From Ampullaceana balthica (Eukaryota > Mollusca > Gastropoda > Lymnaeidae), in contig CALYLW010001188.1 of the NCBI GenBank assembly GCA_944989445.1, forward strand, positions 124,001-188,000: a stretch of 64,000 nt of DNA. Direction: 5' to 3'. Position numbers and translations under genes: made by a program. Below the pieces are notes generated by a model. That model did not search any database, was not told where the DNA came from, and worked only from the letters and a program-made list of their open reading frames with translations. Shown here piece after piece: positions 46,036 to 56,634 of this stretch (position 1 is the first letter of the stretch; the number at the start of each line of letters is the position of its first letter).

Positions 46036-47003
46036 CCAGTATTCCCTCGCCATTCGCAGGTTACGTTCTTTACCTCCCCGCGAATGGCGAAAAACCGCGA
46101 ATATTAGATGCAGTTTTAAAACGCCTATGTATAAGATTATTTTTGGTACTAAATGCTTCCCAAATACTTTCTAAAGATACTCTTACTGAATAATACAGTA
46201 AAATGTTAGTAATATTGCATGCAGTTATATATTTCACTAATGTATTTCATTAATGTAGTAATGAAAATATAAATAGATTTAAATTTTTATACTGCCACAA
46301 GATTAAAAAAAAAGAAACGTAAGTAAAGGAGGACAGTAACTTCGAAGCATAGCTACTCATACTGTATTACTGTACCGTAAAGATAGCTACTCATACTGTA
46401 TTACTGTACCGTAAAGATAGCTACTTATACTGTATTACTGTACCGTAAAGATAGCTACTCATACTGTATTACTGTACCGTAAAGATAGCTACTCATACTG
46501 TATTACTGTACCGTAAAGATAGCTACTCATACTGTATTACTGTACCGTAAAGATAGCTACTCATACTGTATTACTGTACCGTAAAGATAGCTACTCATAC
46601 TGTATTACTGTACCGTAAAGTCATTTTCTATGCGTAAAACAATTTATTAGAATTGACACAAATTGAACAAATTTAAAGACAAACTTAGACAGATAAATAC
46701 AGGACGCTCATTACAGGTAATAATAATCGATTAAAGTACAGTACAATTCATTAATAATATGAAATTGAAAAACAGTATTAATGCATGGTCACAAAAAATA
46801 TGCACTGTAAATACGTATGTACATATTGTACATACAGTGTATGCATTTATAAAAAAAATACGTACTGTATGCAATAATAATTGAAAAAAAAATGTTTGTG
46901 CTCTCACCAATAATGAATAATAATAAAATGATGCGATAGGGCTCCGAGCATAACCCACGAATATGCGGGGCCGTGAATGTGGAACCGCGAGTAGGCCAGG
47001 ATA
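46036..47003. mobile_element. pogo/Tigger-like non-autonomous element
   Basis: The left end has CCAGTATTCCCTCGCCATTC and then GCAGGTTACGTTC; the right end, reversed, has CCGCATATTCGTGGGTTATG. These are a degenerate terminal inverted repeat of the kind found at Tigger-type ends (CAGTA, CTCGC and AACCGCGAAT words). The exact ends and a TA duplication are not certain. The interior is AT-rich and holds the 33-bp array; no transposase. Confidence 0.4.
46346..46620. repeat. 33-bp minisatellite, about 8 copies
   Basis: Unit AAGATAGCTACTCATACTGT followed by ATTACTGTACCGT, nearly identical between copies (one CTCATA to CTTATA change). It sits inside the Tigger-like element. Confidence 0.95.
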
Positions 47004-47438
47004 TTCTGTCTACCAGTTATTTCTAAACTTATATTCAAATAGAGTGACATTTAAGTAATCTTGTGAGATTTAATTGTAATTACGATCCCTTGTTATATGT
47101 CAATAAAGCGATCTCAAAAATTCGCTTTAAAAAAATAACTCCCTTGAAAAATTGTTGTTTGTTTGTTTGCTTGATTGTGTAAATAGATAAGAAGAGATAG
47201 GTAGAATAATGTTAACACGTGTTGCCATTTACAAATTTTTAAATTTATTTCATATCAAGTACAAACTCTCGACTAGTATTCTCTTAAACAGCTTAAATTT
47301 AGTTAATTAAAGTTTTGTGCTGCCACATCAAATTTCATGTTGAAATGAAAAGTTAGACTTGATAAAATCTTGTTACATTGTAATTTATTCATTTATTTAC
47401 ATTGTTAAAATAACATTTGCCATTCCGTTCGACTGATA
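47004..47438. other. AT-rich DNA, nothing recognised
   Basis: No ORF, repeat or RNA signal stands out. Confidence 0.5.
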
Positions 47439-47446
47439 TTTTAGAG

Positions 47447-47654
47447 TAGGGGTGGCAAGACCTGTAGAATCTAGAGACATTTTAATACAAAAACAAATTG
47501 TTGAGAGCCGCAATGAAATAATATGTGTTAGTAAACCTGGCTTTGAAATCGTCCGGTTGTCCTTGTAAGATAAATTTTATAAATTGTTCATGAGCCGCAA
47601 TGTAAACACATTGGATCTGCATGCGGCTCGAGAGCCACGATTTGGCCGCCGTTG
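47447..47654. mobile_element. hAT-type MITE with perfect 8-bp TSD
   Basis: TTTTAGAG occurs at 47439-47446 and at 47655-47662. Between them lie 208 bp with degenerate inverted ends (TAGGGGTGGCAAG on the left, CAACGGCGGCCAAAT on the reversed right). The right half has GCATGCGGCTCGAGAGCC, a palindrome-rich word common in hAT MITEs. No coding capacity. Confidence 0.7.
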
Positions 47655-47892
47655 TTTTAGAGCATACATTTTCCTTTATTGTTCTTCTTGCCGGAAATGT
47701 TTTGAAAACGATCTTCTCGGCAGATCTAAACATTACTCGTGCTTGCATTCCGTGTTAAGTTAACAGCGTTTTATTATCTGACTGAGCATGTTGCACCCAC
47801 ATTTACTTTAACACATAGCATGTTACACCCGCATTTACATTAACACATAGCAACGCTCAACTGAGTCAACACAATTCTAATTTCCACTGCTT

Positions 47893-49925
47893 ATGAAACC
47901 TTACAGTATACTCTCACCCAAACCTTACAGTGTACTCTCACCCAAACCTTACAGTGTACTCTCACCCAAACCTTACAGTGTACTCTCACCCAAACCTTAC
48001 AGTATACTCTCACCCAAACCTTACATTGTACTCTCACCCAAACCTTACATTGTACTCTCACCCAAACCTTACAGGTTGGTACTCTCACCCAAACCTTACA
48101 GGTTGGTACTCTCACCCAAACCTTACATTGTACTCTCACCCAAACCTTACAGTATACTCTCACCCAAACCTTACAGTATACTCTCACCCAAACCTTACAT
48201 TGTACTCTCACCCAAACCTTACATTGTACTCTCACCCAAACCTTACAGTGTACTCTCACCCAAACCTTACAGTATACTCTCACCCAAACCTTACAGTGTA
48301 CTCTCACCCAAACCTTACAGTGTACTCTCACCCAAACCTTACATTGTACTCTCACCCAAACCTTACAGTGTACTCTCACCCAAACCTTACATTGTACTCT
48401 CACCCAAACCTTACATTGTACTCTCACCCAAACCTTACATTGTACTCTCACCCAAACCTTACAGGTTGGTACTCTCACCCAAACCTTACAGGTTGGTACT
48501 CTCACCCAAACCTTACATTGTACTCTCACCCAAACCTTACATTGTACTCTCACCCAAACCTTACAGTGTACTCTCACCCAAACCTTACAGTATACTCTCA
48601 CCCAAACCTTACATTGTACTCTCACCCAAACCTTACAGTGTACTCTCACCCAAACCTTACATTGTACTCTCACCCAAACCTTACAGTGTACTCTCACCCA
48701 AACCTTACAGTGTACTCTCACCCAAACCTTACAGTGTACTCTCACCCAAACCTTACATTGTACTCTCACCCAAACCTTACATTGTACTCTCACCCAAACC
48801 TTACAGGTTGGTACTCTCACCCAAACCTTACATTGTACTCTCACCCAAACCTTACATTGTACTCTCACCCAAACCTTACATTGTACTCTCACCCAAACCT
48901 TACATTGTACTCTCACCCAAACCTTACAGGTTGGTACTCTCACCCAAACCTTACAGGTTGGTACTCTCACCCAAACCTTACATTGTACTCTCACCCAAAC
49001 CTTACATTGTACTCTCACCCAAACCTTACAGTGTACTCTCACCCAAACCTTACAGTATACTCTCACCCAAACCTTACATTGTACTCTCACCCAAACCTTA
49101 CAGTGTACTCTCACCCAAACCTTACATTGTACTCTCACCCAAACCTTACAGTGTACTCTCACCCAAACCTTACAGTGTACTCTCACCCAAACCTTACATT
49201 GTACTCTCACCCAAACCTTACATTGTACTCTCACCCAAACCTTACAGGTTGGTACTCTCACCCAAACCTTACATTGTACTCTCACCCAAACCTTACATTG
49301 TACTCTCACCCAAACCTTACAGTGTACTCTCACCCAAACCTTACAGTGTACTCTCACCCACACCTTACAGTATACTCTCACCCAAACCTTACAGGTTGGT
49401 ACTCTCACCCAAACCTTACATTGTACTCTCACCCAAACCTTACATTGTACTCTCACCCAAACCTTAGAGGTTGGTACTCTCACCCAAACCTTACATTGTA
49501 CTCTCACCCAAACCTTACAGGTTGGTACTCTCACCCAAACCTTACAGGTTGGTACTCTCACCCAAACCTTACATTGTACTCTCACCCAAACCTTACATTG
49601 TACTCTCACCCAAACCTTACATTGTACTCTCACCCAAACCTTACAGTGTACTCTCACCCAAACCTTACAGTGTACTCTCACCCAAACCTTACAGTGTACT
49701 CTCACCCAAACCTTACAGTGTACTCTCACCCAAACCTTACAGTGTACTCTCACCCAAACCTTACATTGTACTCTCACCCAAACCTTACAGTGTACTCTCA
49801 CCCAAACCTTACATTGTACTCTCCCCCAAACCGTACATTGTACTCTCACCCAAACCTTACAGTGTACTCTCACCCAAACCTTACAGTGTACTCTCACCCA
49901 AACCTTACAGGTTGGTACTCTCACC
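47893..49925. repeat. 24-bp satellite with 27-bp variants and higher-order structure, ~84 copies
   Basis: Unit TGTACTCTCACCCAAACCTT plus ACAG or ACAT. Three 24-bp types differ in the three bases around the TGTA (GTG, TTG, GTA), and a 27-bp type carries GGTTGG. The types recur in the same order: two GGTTGG units, TTG, TTG, GTG, GTA, TTG, GTG, TTG, then GTGs, TTG, TTG and GGTTGG. This shows a higher-order repeat several hundred bp long. All plus frames and one minus frame are open only because unit lengths are multiples of three. Confidence 0.95.
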
Positions 49926-50107
49926 CAATCGCGGTTCACAGTTTGTGACCCCATACACTCGCGTATTTTGCTCTCAGTTTTTGTTCCTCATAAATTCGAC
50001 AACTTCTTGAAATTTTTATGCCATTTTTAGCAGAAAACGCTCAAATTCACCATAACTGGTAAATAATGTTTAAATAACAATATCAATTAGTTAATATACT
50101 GTATACC

Positions 50108-51230
50108 AGGGGTTGGCAAACTTTTTCTACGAGGGCTGCATGCATATTTTGTCTACTTTAATTACAATTTACAACGTATAAGATAGGAATTAATTATTAT
50201 AACCATGTACTCGTCGGTTTCCAAAATAAGATTTTACTATTCATTATTATGTCATCAAAGGTTTATTGTTACCTGTCATAATAACAATGAAGAAGTAGTA
50301 ACTTAATTTACTTATAATCTGACCATAGAGTGAAATTATAATAAATTAGAAGTATGTAACTGTTCACAATTTAGGATAATGTTCTTGAACTGAATAACCA
50401 GTTTATTGGTTGTGATTCGCATGACTTAAATCAAATTGGAGTCAGTCAACATCGGTCTGTTCATAGACTTCTTAATTTTCATGCAAGAAAAAGCTTGCTT
50501 ACAGATGTATGTGAATCCGAATAGTGACAAAAGTTTGGCAGCAAAATTTTTAAAGTGTGGAAATGCTGCTGCTGGCAAACATCCATAAAACTCCAGTAGA
50601 ATAACTGACTTGAACTTCTTCAAGTCATAATCTTCTTGTAGATCAAGCAGCGCTAATTGTATATCCTCTGGGGCTGAATCAGCTTCTACAATAAATTTCG
50701 AACTAATGATTTTGAAGATTGGTTCCAGGTTCTTCAAGCCTTGGAACCTCTTTTTAAAATTCCAAAGCCAAGGCATCCAAATGAGCCTTGTACTTGTCAG
50801 CCGTTTCACCAGAAATGGTTTGTATTTTCATCTCGAAGTTGGTGCATCAAATTGTCACTAAATTTTTCAACACACCTGACTACAGTTCTCCTTGGTAAAG
50901 AAATGCTATGAAATTTTGTTTTCTGTTCTGGACACATAATGCTTGCTGCATCTGACAAGCATTCCTTGATGAACTCGCTGTCAGAAAAAGACATGTTCAG
51001 TTTTACAATCTGATGGTACATCACCAAAGTGGCTTGTTTGTATCATCTAGTATTAAATAATGTTAGGTGAAAACAGTTTGCTGCTTCTTTAAATTATTAA
51101 ACATCTCCTGTCAATTCTTTTCCCATGTTTCCAAATGTTTTGTTTGGTGGTGTCTTTTTAATTTGTACTCCTTAAAGACGCTCACACACTCACGGCACTG
51201 CAACTAGACTGCTTTCCTGCCAACGCTCAT
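50108..51230 (-). mobile_element. hAT transposon relic (GTF2IRD2/ZBED5-like transposase)
   Basis: At 50108 the plus strand shows a hAT-like terminus (CAGGGGTTGGCAAACTTTTT). The minus strand encodes transposase pieces. At 51230-51080 is a zinc finger with CRECVSVFKEYKLKRHHQTKH spacing and a stop inside (TAG). At 51027-50806 is a middle piece (FSDSEFIKECLSDAASIMCP, ISLPRRTVVRCVEKFSDNL). At 50809-50426 is a C-terminal hAT dimerisation block (LLSLFGFTYICKQAFSCMKI, KSMNRPMLTDSNL). Most of the catalytic core is deleted. The other terminus was not found. Confidence 0.7.
50426..51027 (-). pseudogene. hAT transposase remnant
   Basis: Two open pieces (51027-50806 and 50809-50426) overlap by 4 bp in different frames, so a small frameshift separates them. 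The second ends with the hATC-like dimerisation block and a natural stop after TDSNLI. The DDE core between the middle and C-terminal pieces is largely missing (about 600 bp here in all, against some 2 kb in complete relatives), so no activity is expected. Confidence 0.7.
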
Positions 51231-52015
51231 GAAGCAATATTTAGCGGTCCATTCGTCATTAAAAACACGACATTCGTCCTCATTCTTTATTTTTTTTTGT
51301 CAGTACCTATGGTTTTATCAACGTCTATTCGCTTTTAAAATGCAATTTTTACAAATCCGCCAATATATAAATCGTAAACAAAAGCCACTTCCAGTTGAGC
51401 CGAAATGCAGTTTCGAATAAGGATGTTAACAATTATTAATGACTAATAATTAATCACTAATCAATTCTGGAGCCAAAAAAACAACGATTTTATATCCCTA
51501 GATTCGAATCAAATACTTGGAATAAAAAGTTTAATAAAACAAACCCGTAAAAACAAAGTTTTTGACTATAAATCCCTTATATATGAGACATAACTGATTA
51601 TGTTCGAACGCGACAAACATTTACATACTGAATCTTAATTCCCCTTTGCTTTATAACCGGGGGTTGGGGGTGGGAGAGGGGAAAGGTCTGGTCACCGATC
51701 GCTGGACAGAGCACAGCGTGACACGTAAAATGTAAACAAAAGAACGCCGGTACATCAACGGATGGCGTCAACGCGTGAGTGAACTGTCACGTGAAAAAAA
51801 CCAATAACAAACAGTGAAATTGAAATACATATGCCGTTTAGAGATAAACCTAAAATGAATTAATTTAATTACAGTACGTTCGATCGATCCGAAGTTTTGA
51901 TACAATGCATTGTTAGTTAGCACAAGTCTGTGTGCCAAATTTCAGCTCGATGGCATCACGGGAAGTGGGGCATTTCTGACTTTTGTTTTTCCGCCCGACT
52001 TTCGAAGAGATGACA
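51231..52015. other. intergenic DNA
   Basis: AT-rich, with a G-rich patch at 51659-51690 (GGGGGTTGGGGGTGGGAGAG). No gene seen. Confidence 0.45.
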
Positions 52016-52039
52016 ACAGAGAGAGAGAGAGAGAGAGAG

Positions 52040-52096
<57 letters not shown>

Positions 52097-52110
52097 GAGA
52101 GAGAGAGAGA
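52016..52110. repeat. (GA)n microsatellite
   Basis: About 95 bp of GA with one CACA interruption and one GGG. RE- or SL-rich open frames here are artefacts. Confidence 0.97.
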
Positions 52111-52731
52111 CAAGATTTCGAAGTTAATATAAGGGATTTAAAAATAAAGGCGTCTTGATGTATGACTGCTGGCAAATAGAACAAGGTCAGATAATCTTAA
52201 CCTAGTCCCTAATACATCTATAAGTTTAAGAAAAGTTAAAGCGTTTTAAATTTATAAAATATTAACTTATCTTTAGAGTAATTTACCACCTCGCGAACGC
52301 CATACGCTAAAAATAGCACCATTTTTGGCTTTCATTACCTAGTTTCTAAACCGTTCGACACAGGGTAAAAACGAAAGTACCCACAAGTAGTATGACAACA
52401 AGGCTACTATAATGAGACAGTATTCTTCTATTACTACGCGGGGTTAGAGTGTAAAGTCCAATTTTAGCGGACCCAGTTAGCTACCGCCTGCCGAACACTT
52501 TTTTGCTTAATTTACTTCAAAGCAGACACTTTTACCTCAAAGCAGACACATAACCAAAATCATCAAAGAATCAATTTTTAGTTAATGGAGTCAACAAATA
52601 ACACTGGAGATGTCAATAATAATGTAATAAACGTTTATTAAAGAAATTAGATCCCGAATAACTTATCTCATTAATATGATACTTAGCTATATATACAAAA
52701 TAATACTATAGGTAGATCTATAATCTATAGT

Positions 52732-52956
52732 CTAGTCAGGGCAGCAAACAGTGCACACAAGAGTGCCTTGTTTCAAAGATGCACAATTTTGCGTGCACTG
52801 TGCATGCCACCAGCCATCACACACATCACATTGGACCCAAACCTCTGCCCCTCCCCCTTTTTTGCACCCTTGACACATTCCTGCCAACAAGAGATCCTCT
52901 TCTATATCTAAAGTATCGTCATCTGCAGCCATGTCAAGCTCCATTGTTTGTACCAA
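52732..52956 (-). pseudogene. C-terminal PHD-type zinc finger of the TIR transposon protein
   Basis: An acidic stretch (DDDTLDIEEDLLLAG) is followed by MCQGCKKGGG, VWVQCDVCDGWWHAQC and TLVCTVCC, the C4HC3 spacing of a PHD finger (CxxC, CxxC, HxxC, CxxC with the conserved Trp pair), ending in a natural stop. Upstream on the same strand is a Lys/Glu/Arg-rich coil (about 53160-53000) broken by TAG codons. PHD fingers bind histone tails; in transposases they may guide insertion, which is inference here. Confidence 0.65.
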
Positions 52957-53205
52957 CTGTGAGTCATCACTGCTGCTATCAGATAGATCTATTACTGGAT
53001 ACTACTTTACTTTCTTGGACTCCACTATTTTCATTTTTATAATGTGCTCTTCTTCTCTCTTGCGTCTTTTTTCTTCCCTTTCTTGCTCTCTTTTCCTTTT
53101 TGTAGCCTCTTTTTTTGCATCCTTTCTCTTTTTGCTTTCTTCCCTCTCGATCTTTCTTTTCAGTTTATTTTTTTCTATTTTTTCTTAGTCTGTTGTTTTC
53201 TTTTT

Positions 53206-53863
53206 TTAATGCTTCTCTAAACTCTTACCACTGACCAAGTTTGGCATGGTTGGAGCATTTGCTGTTAACGTCTTGTTTTTATTCCTTCTAACAAAAGCAG
53301 GCAGCTTTAAAATGTCATCTACTGTCAAGTTAGCTTTGAGTGTGCAGTTTTTGGGTTCTTCTAGACTGCACGTTTCTATAAGCCCCACAGCTAAGGCTTG
53401 AAACTTGTTCTCTTCTTCCTCTTTGCTAAGGTCGTCTCCTGCAGTAGAACTTGTCATTGTAAGTTGACAAATTTTTTTAATTAAATTGGTTGCGACCCAT
53501 TTCACCATATAAAAAATGTTTGAATAGTCATGGAGTGCTTTAAGTTGTGCAGCAGACAAATTGGACTTTGGTGGTGATGATGCAGGTAATGATTCTGGTT
53601 GGGAAGATTTGTAAATGATAGACTTATTTTCATTCTCAAATCGGCTGTTTTCCTGTATAATGGAGCTGGGTCTCTATGACTACTTGTGTTTCATTCGCAA
53701 TCGGTTGTGTCTCAATGAGTGCCTGTGTGTAAGATTCGATTGGCTGTGTCTCAAACATGATTGTTTCTGTGTAAATTTCTATTGGCGTTGTTTCAGTGGT
53801 TGCTGCTGTGTCGGATTCTATGTGTTGTGCCTCGATGATTGCTTGGTTATCGTTGGGACTCAA
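53206..53863 (-). pseudogene. upstream fragments of the TIR transposon protein
   Basis: Two minus-strand pieces. At 53863-53636 is a Thr/Gln/Ile-rich stretch with an internal repeat (ETTPIEIYTETI, FETQPIESYTQALIETQPIA). At 53559-53206 is a mixed helical stretch (AAQLKALHDYSNIFYMVKW, LTVDDILKLPAFVRR). They are separated by a frame change. Neither shows a catalytic DDE motif or a helix-turn-helix I can name. They presumably belong to the same reading as the PHD finger. Confidence 0.45.
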
Positions 53864-54717
53864 TCAATTTGTTGTCATTTATGCTGTGCAGGTGGTTTAG
53901 CTTAATTTTCCTACATGAAAAAGTGTTCGCAACGAAGTAATATCCTACAATAAAACAAATATACTTCAACGCGAACATGCCCTCAAAACGAACACTACTA
54001 TTTTCAAATAACATTAAAGGCCAAGAGCTAGACCCTTATTTAACTAAATTTTTCTGCAGAATAAAAGTGTTCGGTACGAAGTAAAATCCAACGTTAAACT
54101 TACTTCGTCGCGAACACCCCTTCGAAACGAACATTGCTATTAAAAAGCATTGTTAAGTATAACAGCGTTGTTACTGGCCTATTTGTAAGTGATGATGCAA
54201 TACCAAACACGTGTGTTTTCCAAAGTGAACAGGAAAAGTAGTCTTAACCCGGACATCAACTTTGTTCTTCCTAGGGACGCTGACAGCATGCATGGCGCAA
54301 GGATCAAAATGTTGACACACATTTACTCACAAAATAGTCCGTCCCGGCAAACGAAACGATAAAATGATATTGAAAACAGAAGTACTTTCGACTTACGGGT
54401 GTTCGTTTTCGTGTTAGACGGGAAAATAAAAATATAGAGAACGCTTTATGAAATAGTGTTCGCTACGACATAGCGTTCGCGAGGCGGTAACTTACTCTAC
54501 CAACTACGCATTATATCTTGCATGAATTCAATTAGTGTCTGATTCACTTTAGAAATCTAATCTATTCATATTTATTTCTGATATTGCAGCTTAGATTGTT
54601 AAACTAACTGGAAAAAAAAACTAAATAAAAAAAAAGAAAAGAAAAAAAAACACTTTTACTATAATAGTTATTGCGTACACTTTTATTGATACTTCATTTT
54701 TTATAATGGTGAGCACA

Positions 54718-54751
54718 GTATTACTTTGTGTTTACAGTATGTGATGTTGAC
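54718..54751 (-). pseudogene. copy C exon 2, distal fragment
   Basis: This short piece next to the LTR aligns with the exon-2/intron boundary of copies A and B (TTTAC...TTGAC on plus). It continues after the LTR element at 60228 and includes the 5-bp target site TTGAC. Confidence 0.45.
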
Positions 54752-55277
54752 TGTTAGTGTCTCATTCGTTGGTGGATTATTGCTTTGCTCTCCGCTTCAT
54801 ACACACAAGAAATGACACCAGATTTGGGTACAAGTCACTGTTTATTCTGCTATGTACAATTGTATAAACTGGCGGTCCCGCCTAGACATCAAATACATCT
54901 ATCTGCAAATGGCTTAATATTCGAGCATGCCCTCGGTCCGACTCGACCATCCTGGGCCCACGCTCAAGTCCTCTTACAGCCACACGTATACACACGAAGT
55001 CTCTAAGTCCGACTCGGTCCGAGTCCACTCCGTGTTACTATCACTACCCGGTCTATCACAGACCGTTCCGTCTGCACAACACTGCGACAACTAACTAACT
55101 CTACCCAGCTCGTCCCTTTTAACCCCCCCCAAACTGGTCTCGATTGACCCTGGCGTGTCCTCTGTCATACCCCGTGTGACCAGAAGTTCGCTCAGACATG
55201 GCTAGACATTATTCCCGTGACAGGAGTTCATACCAGTCAACAAACATTCACTCACAGTGATTCTCATACCCCTGACA
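54752..55277 (-). repeat. 3' LTR (element on minus strand)
   Basis: 526 bp, TG...CA ended. It contains the 19-bp segment with CATTATTCCCGTGACAGG absent from the other LTR. Confidence 0.92.
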
Positions 55278-55693
55278 TGCCCCCCCTCTTCCCTTAGATT
55301 CTACTACCGTGTAGAATCTTCTATTTACAACATCAATAACACAAAAAACCAAAAGTCAGGGTATGGAATCACTGTCCTTTCACAACCACTCACAACACAT
55401 CTTGAAAATCATGAACATCTCCAACAACAGTCACTTCATAATTCATCGTGCTCACCCATATCGTGGGCACATTTTCATCAATATATATCATGGCTACAAA
55501 TTTACATAACATTCTAAATTAATTTTACAATTTGGACTATTACACCTCCACACAAAAACATGTTAATTATGTACAAATGCAACGTTGAATACATGGAAAT
55601 GTTATCTGTACCAACATGCCCTGAAAATAATCATACGCACTAACCATTGCTATTAGTATAACAATCAATTCTAGTGCTTTCCTCATCATGGGG

Positions 55694-55858
55694 TCTATAC
55701 GGAACAGTCATTGTTCTCCTATGTATCTTTAATGTCCCCATAGCGGGATCCTGTACGGACAGTCATTGTCCTCCTATGTATCTTTAATGTCCCCATAGCG
55801 GGATCCTGTACGGACAGTCATTGTCCTCCCTATGTATATTTTAAGTCCCCACAGCGGG
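55694..55858. repeat. 55-bp tandem repeat, three copies
   Basis: Three copies of the CTCCTATGTATCTTTAATGT / CCCCATAGCGGGATCCTGTA unit at 55-bp spacing, the third diverged. It lies just inside the 3' LTR, in the element's untranslated region. Confidence 0.85.
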
Positions 55859-56267
55859 ACCCCTTTTATCCGTATCATCATAAACATAATATGATACTCA
55901 TCACAATAACTTAAAACATATTCATAATTCATTAATACAATTCATTTCATCATCAAAAACACATACATTATTTTCAGCAGAACATATCAACAATACATAT
56001 CATTAAAATCAAGAATGTCATGATATCTCCAGGGTGAAACATTTCGTATATCATTACCCCAATGGCCATGACCCTCAAAATACGTCATCAATACCCAGTA
56101 TAGTACTGGTACCCAGGACACATCAATACATGTTATAAAAAAATGACACGAGGTCACCTGGACCCCGCAAGTTCTAACAAAAACACCTTATTAATAGTTA
56201 ACAACAAAAAAAAACACATCATCTTGAAAAAGAAATCATAGTCATGTACACATGCAAAAGAAAAATC

Positions 56268-56634
56268 CTAGCCATTGAAAAAAATCCTAGCCATTGTATT
56301 TGAGGGTGGGATATTCCGTTTGTCCCCAATCCTAAACAAAACACGACCCTGGTTTCCATTATTTAGGCTTATGTGTACTAACTCAAGCCTAGTCGGTATT
56401 TCCCTCATGGCTATACCAGTCTCCCAACTCGTGTCAAAATAACTTTGGCCTCCTTTAACTTCTACTTGACCTATCGAGATCACGTTTGTGGTTTTTAACC
56501 GCTCCACAAAACGGCAATTTCTCCCCACCAGACTTAATGTTTTCAGTATGACTATCCACAAAAACATCAGTCCGCAATGTACTGTACCCGACAAGCCTTT
56601 TTCTGTCTGTGGGTCACTGTAACGCGACTTGACC
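56268..56634 (-). CDS. LTR element ORF with a membrane-like segment, unknown
   Basis: Open on the minus strand directly after, and in another frame from, the coiled-coil ORF. A hydrophobic run (CGLMFLWIVILKTLSLVG) would serve as signal anchor or membrane helix. About 75 residues follow, with WETGIAMREIPTRLELVHIS and GNQGRVLFRIGD, suggesting a small beta-rich domain. An ATG lies inside the hydrophobic run. No family recognised. Confidence 0.35.

Larger units (their letters stand above)
52276..54497 (-). mobile_element. TIR DNA transposon with PHD-finger gene, TA target site
   Basis: The left end GAGTAATTTACCACCTCGCG (then AACGC) matches the reversed right end GAGTAAGTTACCGCCTCGCG (then AACGC) at 23 of 25 positions. 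TA flanks both sides (52274-52275, 54498-54499). Subterminal repeats with GTTCGC.ACGAAGTAA occur near 53921 and 54061. The 2.2-kb body carries minus-strand coding remnants ending in a PHD finger. TA duplication and a C-terminal PHD finger fit the pogo/Tigger side of Tc1/mariner, but no DDE core is left, so this copy is non-autonomous. Confidence 0.75.

Noticed and set aside
47891..50010. Long repetitive ORFs (SPKPY..., SHPNLT..., VWVRVHCK...)
   Set aside because: They are open on several frames and both strands purely because unit lengths are 24 or 27 bp.
51910..52184. RE-rich and SL-rich ORFs at 52.0 kb and 60.7 kb
   Set aside because: GA dinucleotide repeats.
54785..55006. 73-codon ORF repeated at 59754-59975
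   Set aside because: Lies within both LTRs, antisense to the element; no domain and no independent support.
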